A stretch of 64,000 bases of DNA from contig NC_060251.1 of assembly GCF_921293095.1 (NCBI RefSeq), positions 41,707,644 to 41,771,643 on the forward strand. Reading direction: 5' to 3'. The notes beneath the pieces are model-generated. The model had not been told where the DNA came from. It made no database searches and saw only the letters and a list, made by a program, of their open reading frames with translations. This DNA comes from Ischnura elegans. Taxonomy: Eukaryota > Arthropoda > Insecta > Odonata > Coenagrionidae. The translations under genes and the position numbers were made by a program. Below are positions 44,200 to 55,475 of the stretch, piece by piece (within the stretch, counting starts at the first letter, position 1; each line of letters starts with the position of its first letter).

Positions 44200-45290
44200 A
44201 TGTAAGAACAGGTAAAGATAAGTTACGACGGAAAATTATGCCTCACAAACCCGTCATCCCATAAGTAAAAAAAATATCGAAAGTTTCTACCCGTTTTTCA
44301 TGAGTTGGCGACGTCATAAGTGTTCCGGTTAATTTTCTTGTTCAGTGTGAACCGCTGAAGGAAAATATCGCTCGCTAGAGAGTAAACGGCCGCGAACTAC
44401 GTGAGTCCGATGCGCTTAGTCGATGATTGTCTGAGAAGCAGTGAAAATTTCGGCGGGAGTTTGTGGCGTCATCAACTTATCTGCGAAAAGCTGTGGGCGT
44501 TTTGGATCGATTTTTCGACTTAAACATCTGATGAAAGGAATTCATTAAAGAATACAAAATTAAGTTTGGAAGAAAATGATGGAAGGGAAAGATATGCTAC
44601 GATTTAATATTAAACTTCATACAGCCATTAACTCATGAGTTAAAAAAAAAACAAAGTTACCGCCCGAGTTTCATGAGTTGGTGGCGTTTTAAGTGTTCTG
44701 GTTTATTGGCTTGTTAAGTGTGAACCGCTGATTATGGTAACTATTCGCTCACAGGAGAGTAAACAACTACAAACCACGTGAGTCCGATGCGCTGGGCCAA
44801 TGAGTACTTGAGAGGCGGTGACCCATTCGGCTGAAGTTCGTGACCTCACCAACTTATCTGCGAGAGGGTTTAGGTGTCTAAGGACTATTTTCCGCCCCAA
44901 ACAGCTGATTACATAATTTAAAGGATAAAAAATTGATTTATGAGGAAAAGAATTGTGGAAAGAAAAGATAGGACGATAAAATATTTCTCATACAGCCATC
45001 ATCCCATAAGTTTTTAGGTATAATGAAAAAGCGAAAGTTATCGCCCATTTTTCATGAGTTGATGACGCAATAAGTGTTCCGAATCGTTGGCTCGTTCTGG
45101 GTTCACTTGAGTCCGATGAGTAACAGAGAAGCGGTTACCCATTCGGGATGAGTTCGTGACGTCATCATCACATCTCCGATAGGGTCAAGGCGGTCGATTC
45201 TTTGCCGCAAGCTACTGAAGAAGTTGGCGAAGGATTGAAAAACGGTGAAATACGCGTTTCTTTATTTTTCAATCTAAATCACAATCAGCA
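44200..45290 (+). repeat. diverged tandem repeat, three ~375-bp units
   Basis: The word CATGAGTTG with downstream AAGTGTTC recurs with its TGAGTT at 44301, 44674 and 45055 (periods 373 and 381). Each unit also has GTGAGTCCGATG (ACTTGAGTCCGATG in the third) and a TTCGTGAC/GTGGCGTCATCA-like block. The third unit lacks part of its middle. A fragment of the same sequence is at 52290-52440. No coding frame. Confidence 0.8.
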
Positions 45291-45454
45291 ATTTTATAAA
45301 TGGTGAGCGATCCTTTTTCAAAGACATGAAATCACAGAGAACACCAGTGTTTTTACATATTATTACGTGCGTGGGGGGCAAAAAGAAACTGCTCCTATTT
45401 TTGGAACCCTTTAAACGCATTTATTTCCCTAAAAATTAATATAAATTTTTTAAA

Positions 45455-45545
45455 GTTAAAATTAAAACAGTAATTAAAAATAAATTAAAATTAAAACACA
45501 GTAATTAAAAATAAATTGACATTAAAACACAGTAACATTAAAATC
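45455..45545 (+). repeat. 31-bp AT-rich tandem repeat
   Basis: ATTAAAACACAGTAATTAAA recurs with ACAG at 45467, 45498 and 45529, period 31. Simple minisatellite with no other feature. Confidence 0.75.
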
Positions 45546-45549
45546 GTTC

Positions 45550-47200
45550 CTAAACACACCATTTCCCGAATCCCCTTGTTTAAATAATATATATATTGAC
45601 TTTATAAGTCTCCCGTCAACGACCACCGTTGCCTAGGCTTTCGATGATTCCTCCGCAACAATTTGATTATAATATGACCATAGGTATAGCCTATTACCTA
45701 GGTAGAGAGTTTTAGCCGTAGGAAACGTTTTTTGGAGAGCATGGAGATGTTTCGATTGGTGCTGAAGCCACCTCCTGGGTTTGTCCCTGGCCATATTGCT
45801 TTGCCTCATCTTGATTTATCATTTCTCCAATTTTTGCCTTTTTTCCGCTCCATTGTCCTCTCTTTGGGCGCTTTCCTTGATATGAAACTGCGTTCGTCTT
45901 AATCAGTCACGCGGTGCGGTTCGCGAAATTCGATTCTTCCATCCCAAAGCTATGCCTTTTTGGACAATGCATTACCGTTCCTAAGCAGCACAGTGTCTGG
46001 TCCCAGCGGGACAGCAATCTTTTCGCAATTTCTATTTTTTTTCTTCTCTCCGAGATCTCATTTCGTGATTCATTCCGCGATTTTTTTCTCTCTCCGGGGA
46101 AAAGAGAATCTCCGCCATTCTCCGCTCTCCGCCAATAGATCAAAGGTAGAAGCGGTGGAAATGGATCGGGAAACCAAGGCTCGCTTTTATTTCCCTTGGG
46201 GATAAAGGTGGGGTAAGGGAAGGTGCAATTTTCGCAATCAATTTCGCCAGCTGCCTGCGGCATAACTCGCGCCTTAAAAAAAATAGAAAAACGAAATGCT
46301 CTCGGTATACGCCAGGAAAGTTCGCCTGTAGTCATTAGCAGGAGGGAAATATGTATCCTGGGATAAAGTTTTTAATTTTCAAAAGAAGTATTTTTGGGAT
46401 TCGCTTTAAATGTGCTATAAACGTTTAATGAGGGCGTAGATGGCGAGATATTTAATGAAGGAGTTCCGCGACTCGGATATTTTTGGCATGTGCATGAAGA
46501 AATATTTCGTATCGGGCATATCATATTTGGAAGGGATCGTCGTTATCGAAATGACCTCTTCCTGTCAAAATTTATTGCTGATATTACAATATAACTTGGT
46601 TATAACGTAAATTAAGAGAGCACAGAATTACTGACGCTGTATCCGAAAGACACTTAGAATGGTTCCTTAGTTACACTTAGTCATTGATCAATAACACAGG
46701 AGAAATAATAAGTTACATGTTAGATAGTTATTTCAATGAAATACATATTTTAATGAGATTATTGGTGACGATACAACTAAATTTATGGGTGATAGTGTTG
46801 TTCTACTTAAATTTTATTTTTAAAAGTCATCTAAATGAAATGTTTTTCATGCCGCGAATACAGTATTATGTTTCATTAAAGGCACAATTTAGTATGTTAT
46901 TAAAAATTCAAAACTTACAAGCACGTTTTAATGAAGTCATAATGGTGAAAGAAATCTGTAATTTTCTTTAGGACAGTCCTTCGTTGCTTGGAGCCGGATT
47001 TTGTTGACGATAAATACGAGGTTTTGTAATCTCATGGCGATAAATCTTATGTTTTATCAATGCTTACATTTTAAGTTTGGCGGGACTTAGGAACGAATGA
47101 CGTCATATCCGTGTTGGCGTCACGGCCTATGCCGTAATAACCGAGTCGCACTGTATTACCATTATAATTGATTTAAGGACGAGTGAATAATTTAAAATGA
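45550..47200. other. no gene recognised; CpG-richer block at 45.9-46.3 kb
   Basis: From 45900 to 46340 both strands are open in places (142 codons on minus), with higher G+C, but no domain resemblance. The rest, including a 95-codon AT-rich frame at 46684-46971, is unsupported. Confidence 0.25.
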
Positions 47201-47204
47201 TTGT

Positions 47205-47272
47205 ATCGGCCGTTACTTTGTGGAATTCTATTACAACAGAAAAATAATTCAACTTTGCAAATCCCACTGAAA
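47205..47272 (+). mobile_element. solo PLE-like 5' terminus
   Basis: CGGCCGTTACTTTGTGGAAT followed by TCTATTACAACAG and ATTCAACTTTGC closely parallels the 5' side of the fold-back at 51125 (AGGCCTTTACTTTGTAGAAT, CCATTATATGG, ACTTTGCTC). No body follows. Interpreted as a solo terminus by similarity only. Confidence 0.45.
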
Positions 47273-48470
47273 CTATTTATACGTATTTAATTTAGTCGAC
47301 ATTTTTGACTTTTTCACAACATTTTAGTGACACGCTTGGACATGGACGCTTCATCCAATGATGCAATCCTACTTCCTGAGTTCTACTATGTAAGGTGGCT
47401 TAAAAAGTTTACAATAAGAGGTATATTGTATATTCTATGTATTTAATTATGCGTTTATATAAGAAAAATAGTTATCCTTGTGCAAATATTTGAAATACAT
47501 TTTGTAATAATGAATGCAATCGGCAATAGAACAAATAACTGAATGTAAAGAAATTTTACTTTTCATGTGTGCTAGCACCAGACCTATGTAAAAAGTTTAA
47601 GATGATAGCCCCAAAACTATACAATAAGGGGTACCTATATATTCCATAATTATTTGAGTGTGTCCTAATGTAATATATTTGAATGTTAATGGAATAAAGT
47701 TATATATTATATATTTTTTAAACTAACATAATATTTAACAGAAAATATCATGCCGGGTATTATTTAAAACTACTTACTGGTGACTTAACCTTACACTGAT
47801 CTTGATCCGTCTAAGTTATAATCTACAATCGACATTGTGTCTTCCTATTGATTCAACCTCCTTTAACTTCGGAAAAAAACTGACATTGAATGACCTTCGA
47901 TCAGAATAATTCTGATCTCATCCCCCATTCGGTGTAATGGAAATGATTATATTTTAATGGTGTGCTTAAAAGACAAGCATAAAACTCCTCGTGAGAGGGA
48001 AGATTCGGTGTTTTTAATGCGCTGAAGGATAGAGTTATCTTGCTGCTCCCAGTAGCAGCGCGTGTTCCATTCCCGATAGTGTTTTATTAGTTTTTTTTAT
48101 GAGTTCGGGTTCTTTTAAGAATGTTGTATTCCTCATTTGTATACCGGGATAAGTGCGTTTCAATCGAAAGACGCATCCCAAATTCTCACTGTGTCCTCCT
48201 TTTTTTTACCTTAAATCATTTATGACCTCCTTGGACAATATGGCTACATTCTAACATTGTGAGCATATGAGGCTCTTGAAGAAAACCCGCGCTTCTTTTT
48301 GCTGCCGAATTGTCACTATAGTGTGTATACCGGAAGTTGGTGCACGGGCCCACGAAGTACCTGAGCCGCAAGCAAAGGAGAGGAGGAAAGGACCGACAAA
48401 AAAACTGTATGGGACCGACACAGGCAGCTGGCGGGTTCGTTCTCCTGTCCTTTCCTTCCCCCGACGAAAG
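47273..48470. other. no gene recognised
   Basis: AT-rich; no supported frame or element end. Confidence 0.25.
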
Positions 48471-49168
48471 CAACTATAGAGCGTTCCACATTTAGTTGAC
48501 AGTATGGGCTCTTATGGAGAATCGTTTCCCATGTTAATCTCCATAAGGCCAGGAGCGCGGTGTTGTCAACAACAGCACGAAAATTAATGTTGCGTTATGC
48601 ACTGATTAAAAATTGCACTCTAATGTAGAAAAAGGAGCTGCATTCATTGGTGCCAATAGTTTTTCGATAAAAATTATAACAAAAGGTATAAAAAACATTT
48701 CCGTAAATTTCCGTCAGAAACGTGTATTTTTTTACTTTATCTTCTTCTCGCAATTTCTACCTGACCGTTGTCTGTATTGAATTGAATTTTGTGCAAAACA
48801 TTCTTCACACTATTTTCTCCTTGAAGGTCTACACCAATTGTACAAATATTGAGTTTTAATGTTGTTATGCTGACGTAACACACTTTAGGACAAGAAAATT
48901 TTGATTTTTGCAAGGTAAAAAGTAGTCGCTTACTAACTTACGTTTCTTACGTCGTAGGTCCCTATATGCTGCGTATCAAATGTGAAGAAAACTGCAAGGT
49001 TATTTTTGGTGAAAAAATCATTAACTTACATCAATTCTGAAGGGAGTTACAAGGTTTTTATCTTAAGAAAATATATTACGGTGCCGCTGGGCCGGGCTTC
49101 TTGCTTTTTCTTGCGCGCAGAGGGAAAATTCTCGGGCGGAAAAGGAGTTTTTTGTCAATGCATACTAT

Positions 49169-49257
49169 GAAATGTATTTATCTATTCGTTTGATATCCTA
49201 AACAGAGAATACTGAAATGTATTTATCTATTCGTTTGATATCCTAAACAGAGAATAC
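49169..49257 (+). repeat. 45-bp tandem duplication inside the transposon
   Basis: GAAATGTATTTATCTATTCG, TTTGATATCC and AACAGAGAATAC appear twice in a row, starting at 49169 and 49214. The copies are virtually identical, so the duplication is recent relative to the transposon's decay. Confidence 0.9.
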
Positions 49258-49659
49258 CGACTCATACGTCGTAACAGCAGTGTTTTTATCTGAATGCATT
49301 GATACACGAAAGTAAGCAAACGGCTTGGAAGTAAGACCCTTTCGTCTTGGGTGTGTAGGTCCCATCGGGGAAACCAAGAAAAAGAATATCTCATAATCTG
49401 TACCAAACACTACCCCACCCAGTGCACGCATTTAGAAAAGGGGGCTTGGGTTTTTTCTGAGTTCCTTTCATAGGGTACCATAAAACCTGCCCCAAAAGCG
49501 ACCCAGGCCGAAGGGGCCGAGGGAAGAATTTACGAAGGCGTTCATATTGTCATTGCATTTTTTTGGAGTGAACAAGTGTTGTGTGGTGTATTGAACTTGA
49601 GAATTGCGAAGTGCCTTTTACACTTATCTTTGCTGTAACACGCCCAATCAATATTTCCG

Positions 49660-50614
49660 ATACAAAGAAGAGGAGAAAAGGTGAGAAGCTCATAAGCCGC
49701 GAAAGACGGTTGGTGCTCAAAGTCTTCTCGTACATAAGGATATCTCTCAGCATTAGTGAGGCCTGCCGAGAAGCTTCGAAGGCTACTGGGTGCTAGGAGT
49801 TCACTATTTACAGAGTGAGAAAGGAAAGCTCCCGTGGTCCATTGGTAACTCCTTCAAAAACTAAATAAATTAGACAGCCTTACAAAAATTCGAGGGCAGT
49901 GATTTTCGACGTTTTGGTGAGATCGGGAATTAGAAGGAAGGTACATGAATCCTTCGTGAAAATTATTCCTCCGACTTCAAAATCCATCTGAAACTCGGTA
50001 AATATGGATAGTATTCTCCCAGATTACAAAAGGACAACACTATATCGTCTTCTTTTGGACATAGGCTTCCTGTACGAACGCAGGGGGAAAAGAATCATCC
50101 TTATCGAAAGGGATGATATTATTAGTTGGTGGCACAATTAATTATCTAAGGTAGCTAAAAAAATATAGTCGCGAACACAGGACGAGTGTATTTACTGGCG
50201 AAAGTTGGATTAATGTTGGACAAATAGTGAACATTAGTTTGCGAAACAAACAATTAGAAAATCCGCATCAAGCTTTCCTTGCTGGACTAAATACTGGGCT
50301 TGGCCCCCACTTCCCGAGGAGGACGATTTGCAATTATACACGCAGGAACGGAAAATGGGTTCATAAAAGGAGCATCGCATGTGTTTCTGTACAAAAATAA
50401 CTCAATGGATGAGCATGAAGAAGTGGGTGGCGAGTGTTACGAGAGATGGTTTGAGCACTCACTTCTTGCAAACTTACCCGAAGGATCAATTATAGTGGTA
50501 GATAATGCCTCTTATTACTCAAGAAAATTGGAATCCTTGCCTACTACAAGGTGGAAGAAAGAGAACATTAAGGAAATTAGCTTTGAAGATGTTAGCTTGA
50601 AAAGAGATCTTTAA
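49660..50614 (+). pseudogene. DDE transposase of the Tc1/IS630 superfamily, inactivated
   Basis: Reading across stops and frameshifts, an N-terminal part KRRKGEKLISRERRLVLKVF with ISEACREASKATG (HTH-like) is followed by RTTLYRLLLDIGFLYERRGK then ILIERDDIISW. The longest intact frame is 50300-50614, with GGRFAIIHAGTENGFIKGA, WFEHSLLANLPEGSIIVVDN and ASYYSR. The D of VVDNASYY is the expected second catalytic aspartate. Several in-frame stops lie between 49797 and 50299. The order fits the insect transposase family with HAG.ENGF and VDNA.YHS motifs. Not functional. Confidence 0.8.
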
Positions 50615-51124
50615 TTAACTATAAACCAAGTACGGGAAAATTATGAAAAATTGAAGATTGATGATGTCTTATACAACATCGCCTTTCATGTAATACTAGC
50701 TAGAGCCAAAAAATATTGCATAATATGGAAGGAATAGAAATTTTGTCTCATTCTGGAGCGGCTATAATTTTTATTATCCTTCAATTTATTGTTATTTTTT
50801 ACATTACAGATTATTCATTATTCAGCTTGTGCATTGAATAAGTGCGTACATGAAATAACAAAAGACTTTTCCTTTTATATTGCAGCAAAGGTATTGTAAT
50901 TTACGCTAAAAAAATTCATTAATTTACGTCGTCTTTCGTGCGATCCCTAACTCCTTTTTGAACTGAACCATTTTGGCGCTCTATTATGTGTGGTTGCATA
51001 CGCTGTTAGGATGCCTGCCGGCGGAGCGGAAGCTTGGCAACACTGTTATCCATAAGGCCCGTACTGTCAACTAAATGTGGAACGCTCTATAGTACCTTTA
51101 ATAGGATTATTAACTTTTGCACTG

Positions 51125-51375
51125 AATTGTTGAGGCCTTTACTTTGTAGAATTCCATTATATGGTTGGAAAAAAATTACTTTGCTCTTCTACGAAAAACA
51201 CACTTTATTGCCGACTAGTTTCGGTACACTGTGCCATTTTCAAGACGAGTGATTTCAAGACTAGATTTTCAAGATAAGTACACCACCAGTCTTGAAAATG
51301 GCACAGTGTACCGAAACTAGTCGGCAATAAAGTGTGTTTTTTGTGGAAGAGCAAAGTAATTTTCTTCCAACCATT
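51125..51375 (+). mobile_element. PLE-derived fold-back element
   Basis: The 5' side AGGCCTTTACTTTGTAGAAT is followed by ~80-bp inverted arms: GTTGGAAAAAAATTACTTTG to GCCATTTTCAAGAC, and the complement from GTCTTGAAAATGGCACAG to TTCTTCCAAC. A ~45-bp spacer separates them. In the right arm TTGAAAATG, GGCAC-AGT-GTACC, GAAAC and GTC follow hammerhead order, then GTGGAAGAGC and the T-rich end. Only the termini of a PLE remain. It begins 33 bp beyond the Tc1-like transposon's right end. Confidence 0.7.
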
Positions 51376-51561
51376 ATTAAATTTTTTAACTTTCTCATAA
51401 TATCTCAATTTAAATAACATATTCGTAATGTACTAAAATAGCTAAGAAGAATGATATAAAACACGAGGTGCTCCGTTCATTAATAACGAAATAGTCGAAA
51501 GTTAAAACAAAAAACACAGTATAACGGCAAAAAATAACTTTCGACCATTTCGTTTTTTACG

Positions 51562-52047
51562 ATTAATGCTGGGAAAAGCCCGTGGGACGTCATTCTGGTT
51601 CCGGCTGCCGCCGTGTGAGGCCACCTTGGTGCGAGGCTATGAGCGCCGCTACGATGCAGGCTGCTAGCAGGTAGCGCTTGGCTTAAATAAGGAATGTTAA
51701 TACTCTATCAAACGAAGGAAACTTTCCGACCATAGGCATTTTTAATAGGCGTTTATTAAGAGATATTGCCCGGAGCTCTGTGCCTCATACATGCATTGGT
51801 AATCTCAGGCGATGTAAAACTCCCGAATACTCGTGTAGCATCTGGGTCCCTGTGACGTCTCGTGAAGTAGCATCGCATGGGCGCCAATCTGGCCTTTTTC
51901 AAATGAGGATAAAATTTGACCCTTGCCATTCGTCTAAACCGGTATTTCAAAAACCAAATAATTTGTGTATTATGAATACACTAATGGTGGTTAACTAATC
52001 TCAATCAATGCCTTTCGTTTTCTTTGATGAAGAAAACTACCCTATTA
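51562..52047 (-). repeat. ~500-bp unclassified interspersed repeat, copy 2 (inverted)
   Basis: Reverse-complement match to 13880-14390, bounded by TACCCTATTA near 52046 and AATGCTGGGAAAAGCC near 51565. Shares GGGCGCCAATCTGGCC and GAGCTCTGTGCCTCAT. Short frames inside are not genes. Confidence 0.75.
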
Positions 52048-52284
52048 TATGTTTACAAGACATATTGAAGGAACAAGTTGATGTGCAACCAAAATATTTC
52101 ACTGGATTACTAAGGACGACGTTTAGGAGCAACGTACCTACCCAAATATGCTCACAATCACCAGCAGAAAATTTCTGTTCTGATATGAGTTTAAGACTTT
52201 CGTAGATGTTAGACAAAGATATGTTCCGACGAAAAAATTCTTCTCTATCCAGCAATTATTTTTTGAGTTTAAAATAACGGAACG

Positions 52285-52445
52285 CAAAAATTGTTGCCCA
52301 CTTCTCATGAGTTGGTGACGTAAATAGAATTTTGGTTTATCAAGTCGATCAGGAAAAATATTTCACGATTGTGTTAAGAGTTTTTTTCATTCTTTTTCCT
52401 GGACGTTCTGAGATGGCGAAATTTTCACGAGTTTCGCTGAGGATT
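52285..52445 (+). repeat. fragment related to the 375-bp tandem repeat
   Basis: TTGTTGCCCACTTCTCATGA followed by GTTGGTGACG matches the start of the units at 44200-45290; similarity fades after about 60 bases. Confidence 0.5.
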
Positions 52446-52449
52446 TCTA

Positions 52450-53540
52450 TCGCCTATGCATGAGACCGTTTGCAATGTTCTGGAAAGGATGCCACTGCGG
52501 AGAGAACTCGGCCCAAAAATAGTGTAAGGCTTATCGTGCAACACATAAAAGCACCTCACGAGAAGACCCGAGCGCTTTTGGATAGCCGCGGCTTTAGTAC
52601 GGTGTATCTGGGCTTCCTCCCCCTCCCCCGTGGATTACGCGGCGAAAGTAGAAAGAGATTTTTAGCCGAACGCCAGGCCTCTCGACCTTGCGTAAAGTGT
52701 TTCTCCTGGAGACCCCTGACTTAATAAACGAGATAAAAAAGTAGCAGCCTGAGTTAGGTATGAATAGTGATGAGGGCCTCGTCCTCCGGTCACGAGGGAT
52801 GTTTTCACCCCGCGAGATATCCTTCACGAAAGATTGAGCTGAATCATATTTTCTCAACGCGAAGTGGCTAAAACTTGTATGGCTCTTTCCAATTTATTGG
52901 TCAATAAATCGGCGCGCAATATTGTTTAAAATATTGGGCGTTACGTACCAATATTGTCCATAATAGTAGATGCGTAGTTTTCCGCGGCGTTGTCTAGATG
53001 ATGCCTCCATGCATCCTGGGTTTCACCGCGTGGATTTTCTTTGCGACGACAGTTTCTTCGGTATTCCAAACGGCGTCTTCAGGTCGACCCAGGAGCATGT
53101 AGACATCGTCCGTAATAGTATTCTAAAGTCCCACTGTAGAGCGTCATTTGTAATTCGATGGTTTTACGTTGTACAAGCATTTTTTTGATTGGTACGCTTC
53201 AGTCAATAGTGAAACAACTTCTTTCGTCCACATTTTAGAAAGTTCAATCGAATTCTTGGAACAAAGCCAATGTTTTACAGCCAAACCGAATGTTTTGCTG
53301 AGAGCTTCTTGTTTTGGCCGCTAGGAGTCAACAAAAATGACTTCTGATCGGAGATTGGCCGCGAGGAAATAGAACCTGTTCTAAATTCCAAATTGGGTGA
53401 GAAATGATGTCCATTATTGCGAAAAGAATATTGGACTAGAAATTAGTGTGTGTCAGTTGGGCTACAATCAAATATCCAATAGATTGGACCAGAAATAGGG
53501 AAGTGTCATACGGGCTTAAGTCTCGAATAAACGGTGACTG
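52450..53540. other. no gene recognised
   Basis: GC content is moderate at 52480-52860, with short frames on both strands (52470-52724 +, 52594-52857 -), none recognisable. TTTAAAATATTGGGCGTTAC near 52923 may be a repeat end. Otherwise nothing. Confidence 0.2.
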
Positions 53541-53544
53541 TACC

Positions 53545-53809
53545 CAGGGGCGCAGCTAAAAATTAAGGCTAGGGGGGGGGGTTTAGGCGCAACTAATACT
53601 TTGGGGTGTGAGGGGGAGTTGCGGCGGCCCTCCAACAGAAGTTTTTAAAGATTAATGGTTCAAAATGGTGAGTTTAGCAGCTTTCTGAGGGATATTTGAT
53701 TAATCCTAACACTATTCTATAATTAATACTAATCCATTAGGTAAAAAATTTCTCTGAGCTCTGGGGGGAGGGTTTTATCCCCCAAAACCTCCCCCTTGCT
53801 GCGCCACTG
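53545..53809 (+). mobile_element. hAT-like MITE, subfamily C
   Basis: Starts CAGGGGCGCAGCTAAAAATT then AAGGCTAGGGG, and ends CTTGCTGCGCCACTG. The interior GGTTCAAAATGGTGAGTTTA block is shared with 7181-7484. The flanking octamers (ACTGTACC, ACTCGCTA) do not match, so the TSD is lost or the element was rearranged. Confidence 0.78.
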
Positions 53810-53984
53810 ACTCGCTATCTTCAGAAGCACCGTAGGTTCTGATGTTAAAATGTTTAAAATCAGACCATAATGTCTTAAAATATGGCCAATAAGGCTGTTG
53901 CCTCTTCATATATCGAGGTTTTCATTAGGCGTCTCTGTATAGGACTTGCTCATTACTAACTCGGTCGATCCATTTGATCCTCAT

Positions 53985-54228
53985 CAGTGGTGTCATGGTG
54001 CCAGACGCGCCGGAACGCCGTTCCGGCACTGGATGAGAAAAGGCAAGTCAAACGTTTTTTTACAGTTTCGCTGCCTCAAAATTTGTAATAACTTTATGAA
54101 GTCGTAAGCAAAACTAAAATTCTTTTAAAAATATGCAGATGTAACTTGAGTAACAGAGTAATATTTCGCCGGTGAAAAAGTTGAGGAAAGCGCGTTCCGG
54201 CACTGCTAATTTTGCCATGACGTCACTG
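53985..54228. mobile_element. hAT-like MITE, GTGTCATGG type
   Basis: Starts CAGTGGTGTCATGGTGCC and ends TTGCCATGACGTCACTG. Flanking ATCCTCAT and ATTCGCAT agree at 6 of 8 positions. Both sides carry GCGTTCCGGCACTG just inside. Interior AT-rich, non-coding. Confidence 0.72.
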
Positions 54229-54229
54229 A

Positions 54230-54690
54230 TTCGCATCATTCATCTGTAGCACCGCATTTCAAGAGTCCTCAACTAGTGATTTCAGTGCATTGAGATTCAG
54301 TGGGTGATATTTTATTTCGCTCCATATGAGTTCAGTGGGCTTTCTACTAGACTGGCTGGATTGCATCGTCGAGAGTCTTGCGACCTACAAAGGCATTGGC
54401 GGTGTGGCGGTGGCTACCCCACACGTTCGTCCCACGCTGCTTTAACCGTAGCACGTGGGTACCAGTTGCGTGATATAGCGTGATGCTGGCTGATAGCTGA
54501 TTGATTGAAAGGGTCTAGCAGGTTAAGATGGTGAAAAAAGCCCCTAGTTCTTTTGAAAAATAAAAAAATATACACTTAAATTGCATCGAAAATTATGTGT
54601 TTCCCCAAAGTTTCAGGCCTTAACAATGGAAATAAACCCTTTAAAAAAATTGAGACACGGTTTATACGAGTAATATATATTATATTATAT
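54230..54690. other. no gene recognised
   Basis: Unremarkable sequence ending in a (TA)n-rich stretch at 54666-54722. Confidence 0.25.
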
Positions 54691-54827
54691 TCTTAATAAT
54701 ATATATATATATATATATATACAATGTATTGGAAAATCCGAAATGCACGTGGCACGTAATATAAATAATTTAAGTTAATGTCAATACACACAGAGACACA
54801 AAAAAGAAACACTCACATTGGATAAAT

Positions 54828-55343
54828 AAACTTGAAGCTATCGAAGCCCTTCCTAACCTCAGCACCATCTTCAAAGCCACCCGCCCCCTTCAAAAATTGA
54901 ATTCAGCCCCCACTACCCCACCCTCACCGTGCAACCGTCCTAGATGTAAAACCTGTAAAATTCTCTCTCCACCCCCAGCCTCTTTCCTCTCCAAACTAAA
55001 ATTCCTCCCGATATCTCCTTCCACCACCTGTACCTCCACCAACATCATATACCTCCTTCAATGCAACTTCTGCCCCGCTTTTTATATAGGCCTATGCACT
55101 ACCCCTCTCAATCTCAGAATTAACAATCATCGCGCCTCCTGTTGTCCATCTTCCCCCCACTCCTCTCTACCAGTTCCCACACATTGTCTTTCACATGATT
55201 CCATTTTCAATCAATGCTACAAAGTATCCATTATTGCCTCCCTCCCTCCCACCGACTCCGCCCTCAACCTCCACACCCTCGAATTGGCGTGCATTTGGCA
55301 CTTTCAAGCCAATAGTTTCCCGGGTTTGAACGTTGCATCCTAA
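54828..55343 (+). pseudogene. GIY-YIG endonuclease domain of a Penelope-like element, RT lost
   Basis: Open from the left inverted arm (KLEAIEALPNLSTIFKATRP). Counting from the TTG at 54897, a cysteine block CNRPRCKTC (12-20) precedes IIYLLQCNFCPAFYIGLC (50-67), R74 and H79. The domain ends ELACIWHFQANSFPGLN near the stop. This is the layout of PLE GIY-YIG domains, where a CxxxxCxxC-like linker precedes the nuclease. No RT motif lies upstream. The coding strand is unusually C-rich (long CCC/CTC runs). The start is unknown because the 5' part is truncated. Confidence 0.75.
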
Positions 55344-55437
55344 CCCCTATACCTAACTCCCCCCTCCCCATACACCTCTCCCCTTACCCCTCTTTTTCCT
55401 TTTTCCAACCCTCTCCTTTCCTCACCATTCATTCTTC

Positions 55438-55475
55438 AGCTGACGAAGAAGCCGGAAGGGCTTCGATAGCTTCAA
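55438..55475 (+). ncRNA. hammerhead-like remnant in the second PLE type
   Basis: CTGACGA (55440-55446) fits the CUGANGA box and GAAGCC-GGAAG-GGCTTC makes a 6-bp stem II. The next box reads GATA instead of GAAA, and I cannot form a convincing stem I. Interpreted as a decayed or divergent ribozyme in the 3' terminal region. Confidence 0.35.

Larger units (their letters stand above)
48477..51089 (+). mobile_element. Tc1/IS630-type DNA transposon, 2.6 kb, decayed
   Basis: The left end TAGAGCGTTCCACATTTAGT plus TGACAGTATGGGC matches the complement of the right end (GCCCGTACTGTCAACTAAAT, GTGGAACGCTCTA) almost perfectly over ~35 bp, with a related CTTATGG block just inside. TA flanks both ends (48475-48476 and 51090-51091), though TATA at the tips makes the exact border ambiguous by 2 bp. 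The transposase remnant lies at 49660-50614. A 45-bp tandem duplication is at 49169-49257. Confidence 0.85.

Noticed and set aside
46684..46971. 95-codon AT-rich frame
   Set aside because: Amino-acid content follows base composition; no motif.
54666..54722. (TA)n tract as an origin or promoter
   Set aside because: Simple microsatellite bordering a PLE insertion; no further evidence.
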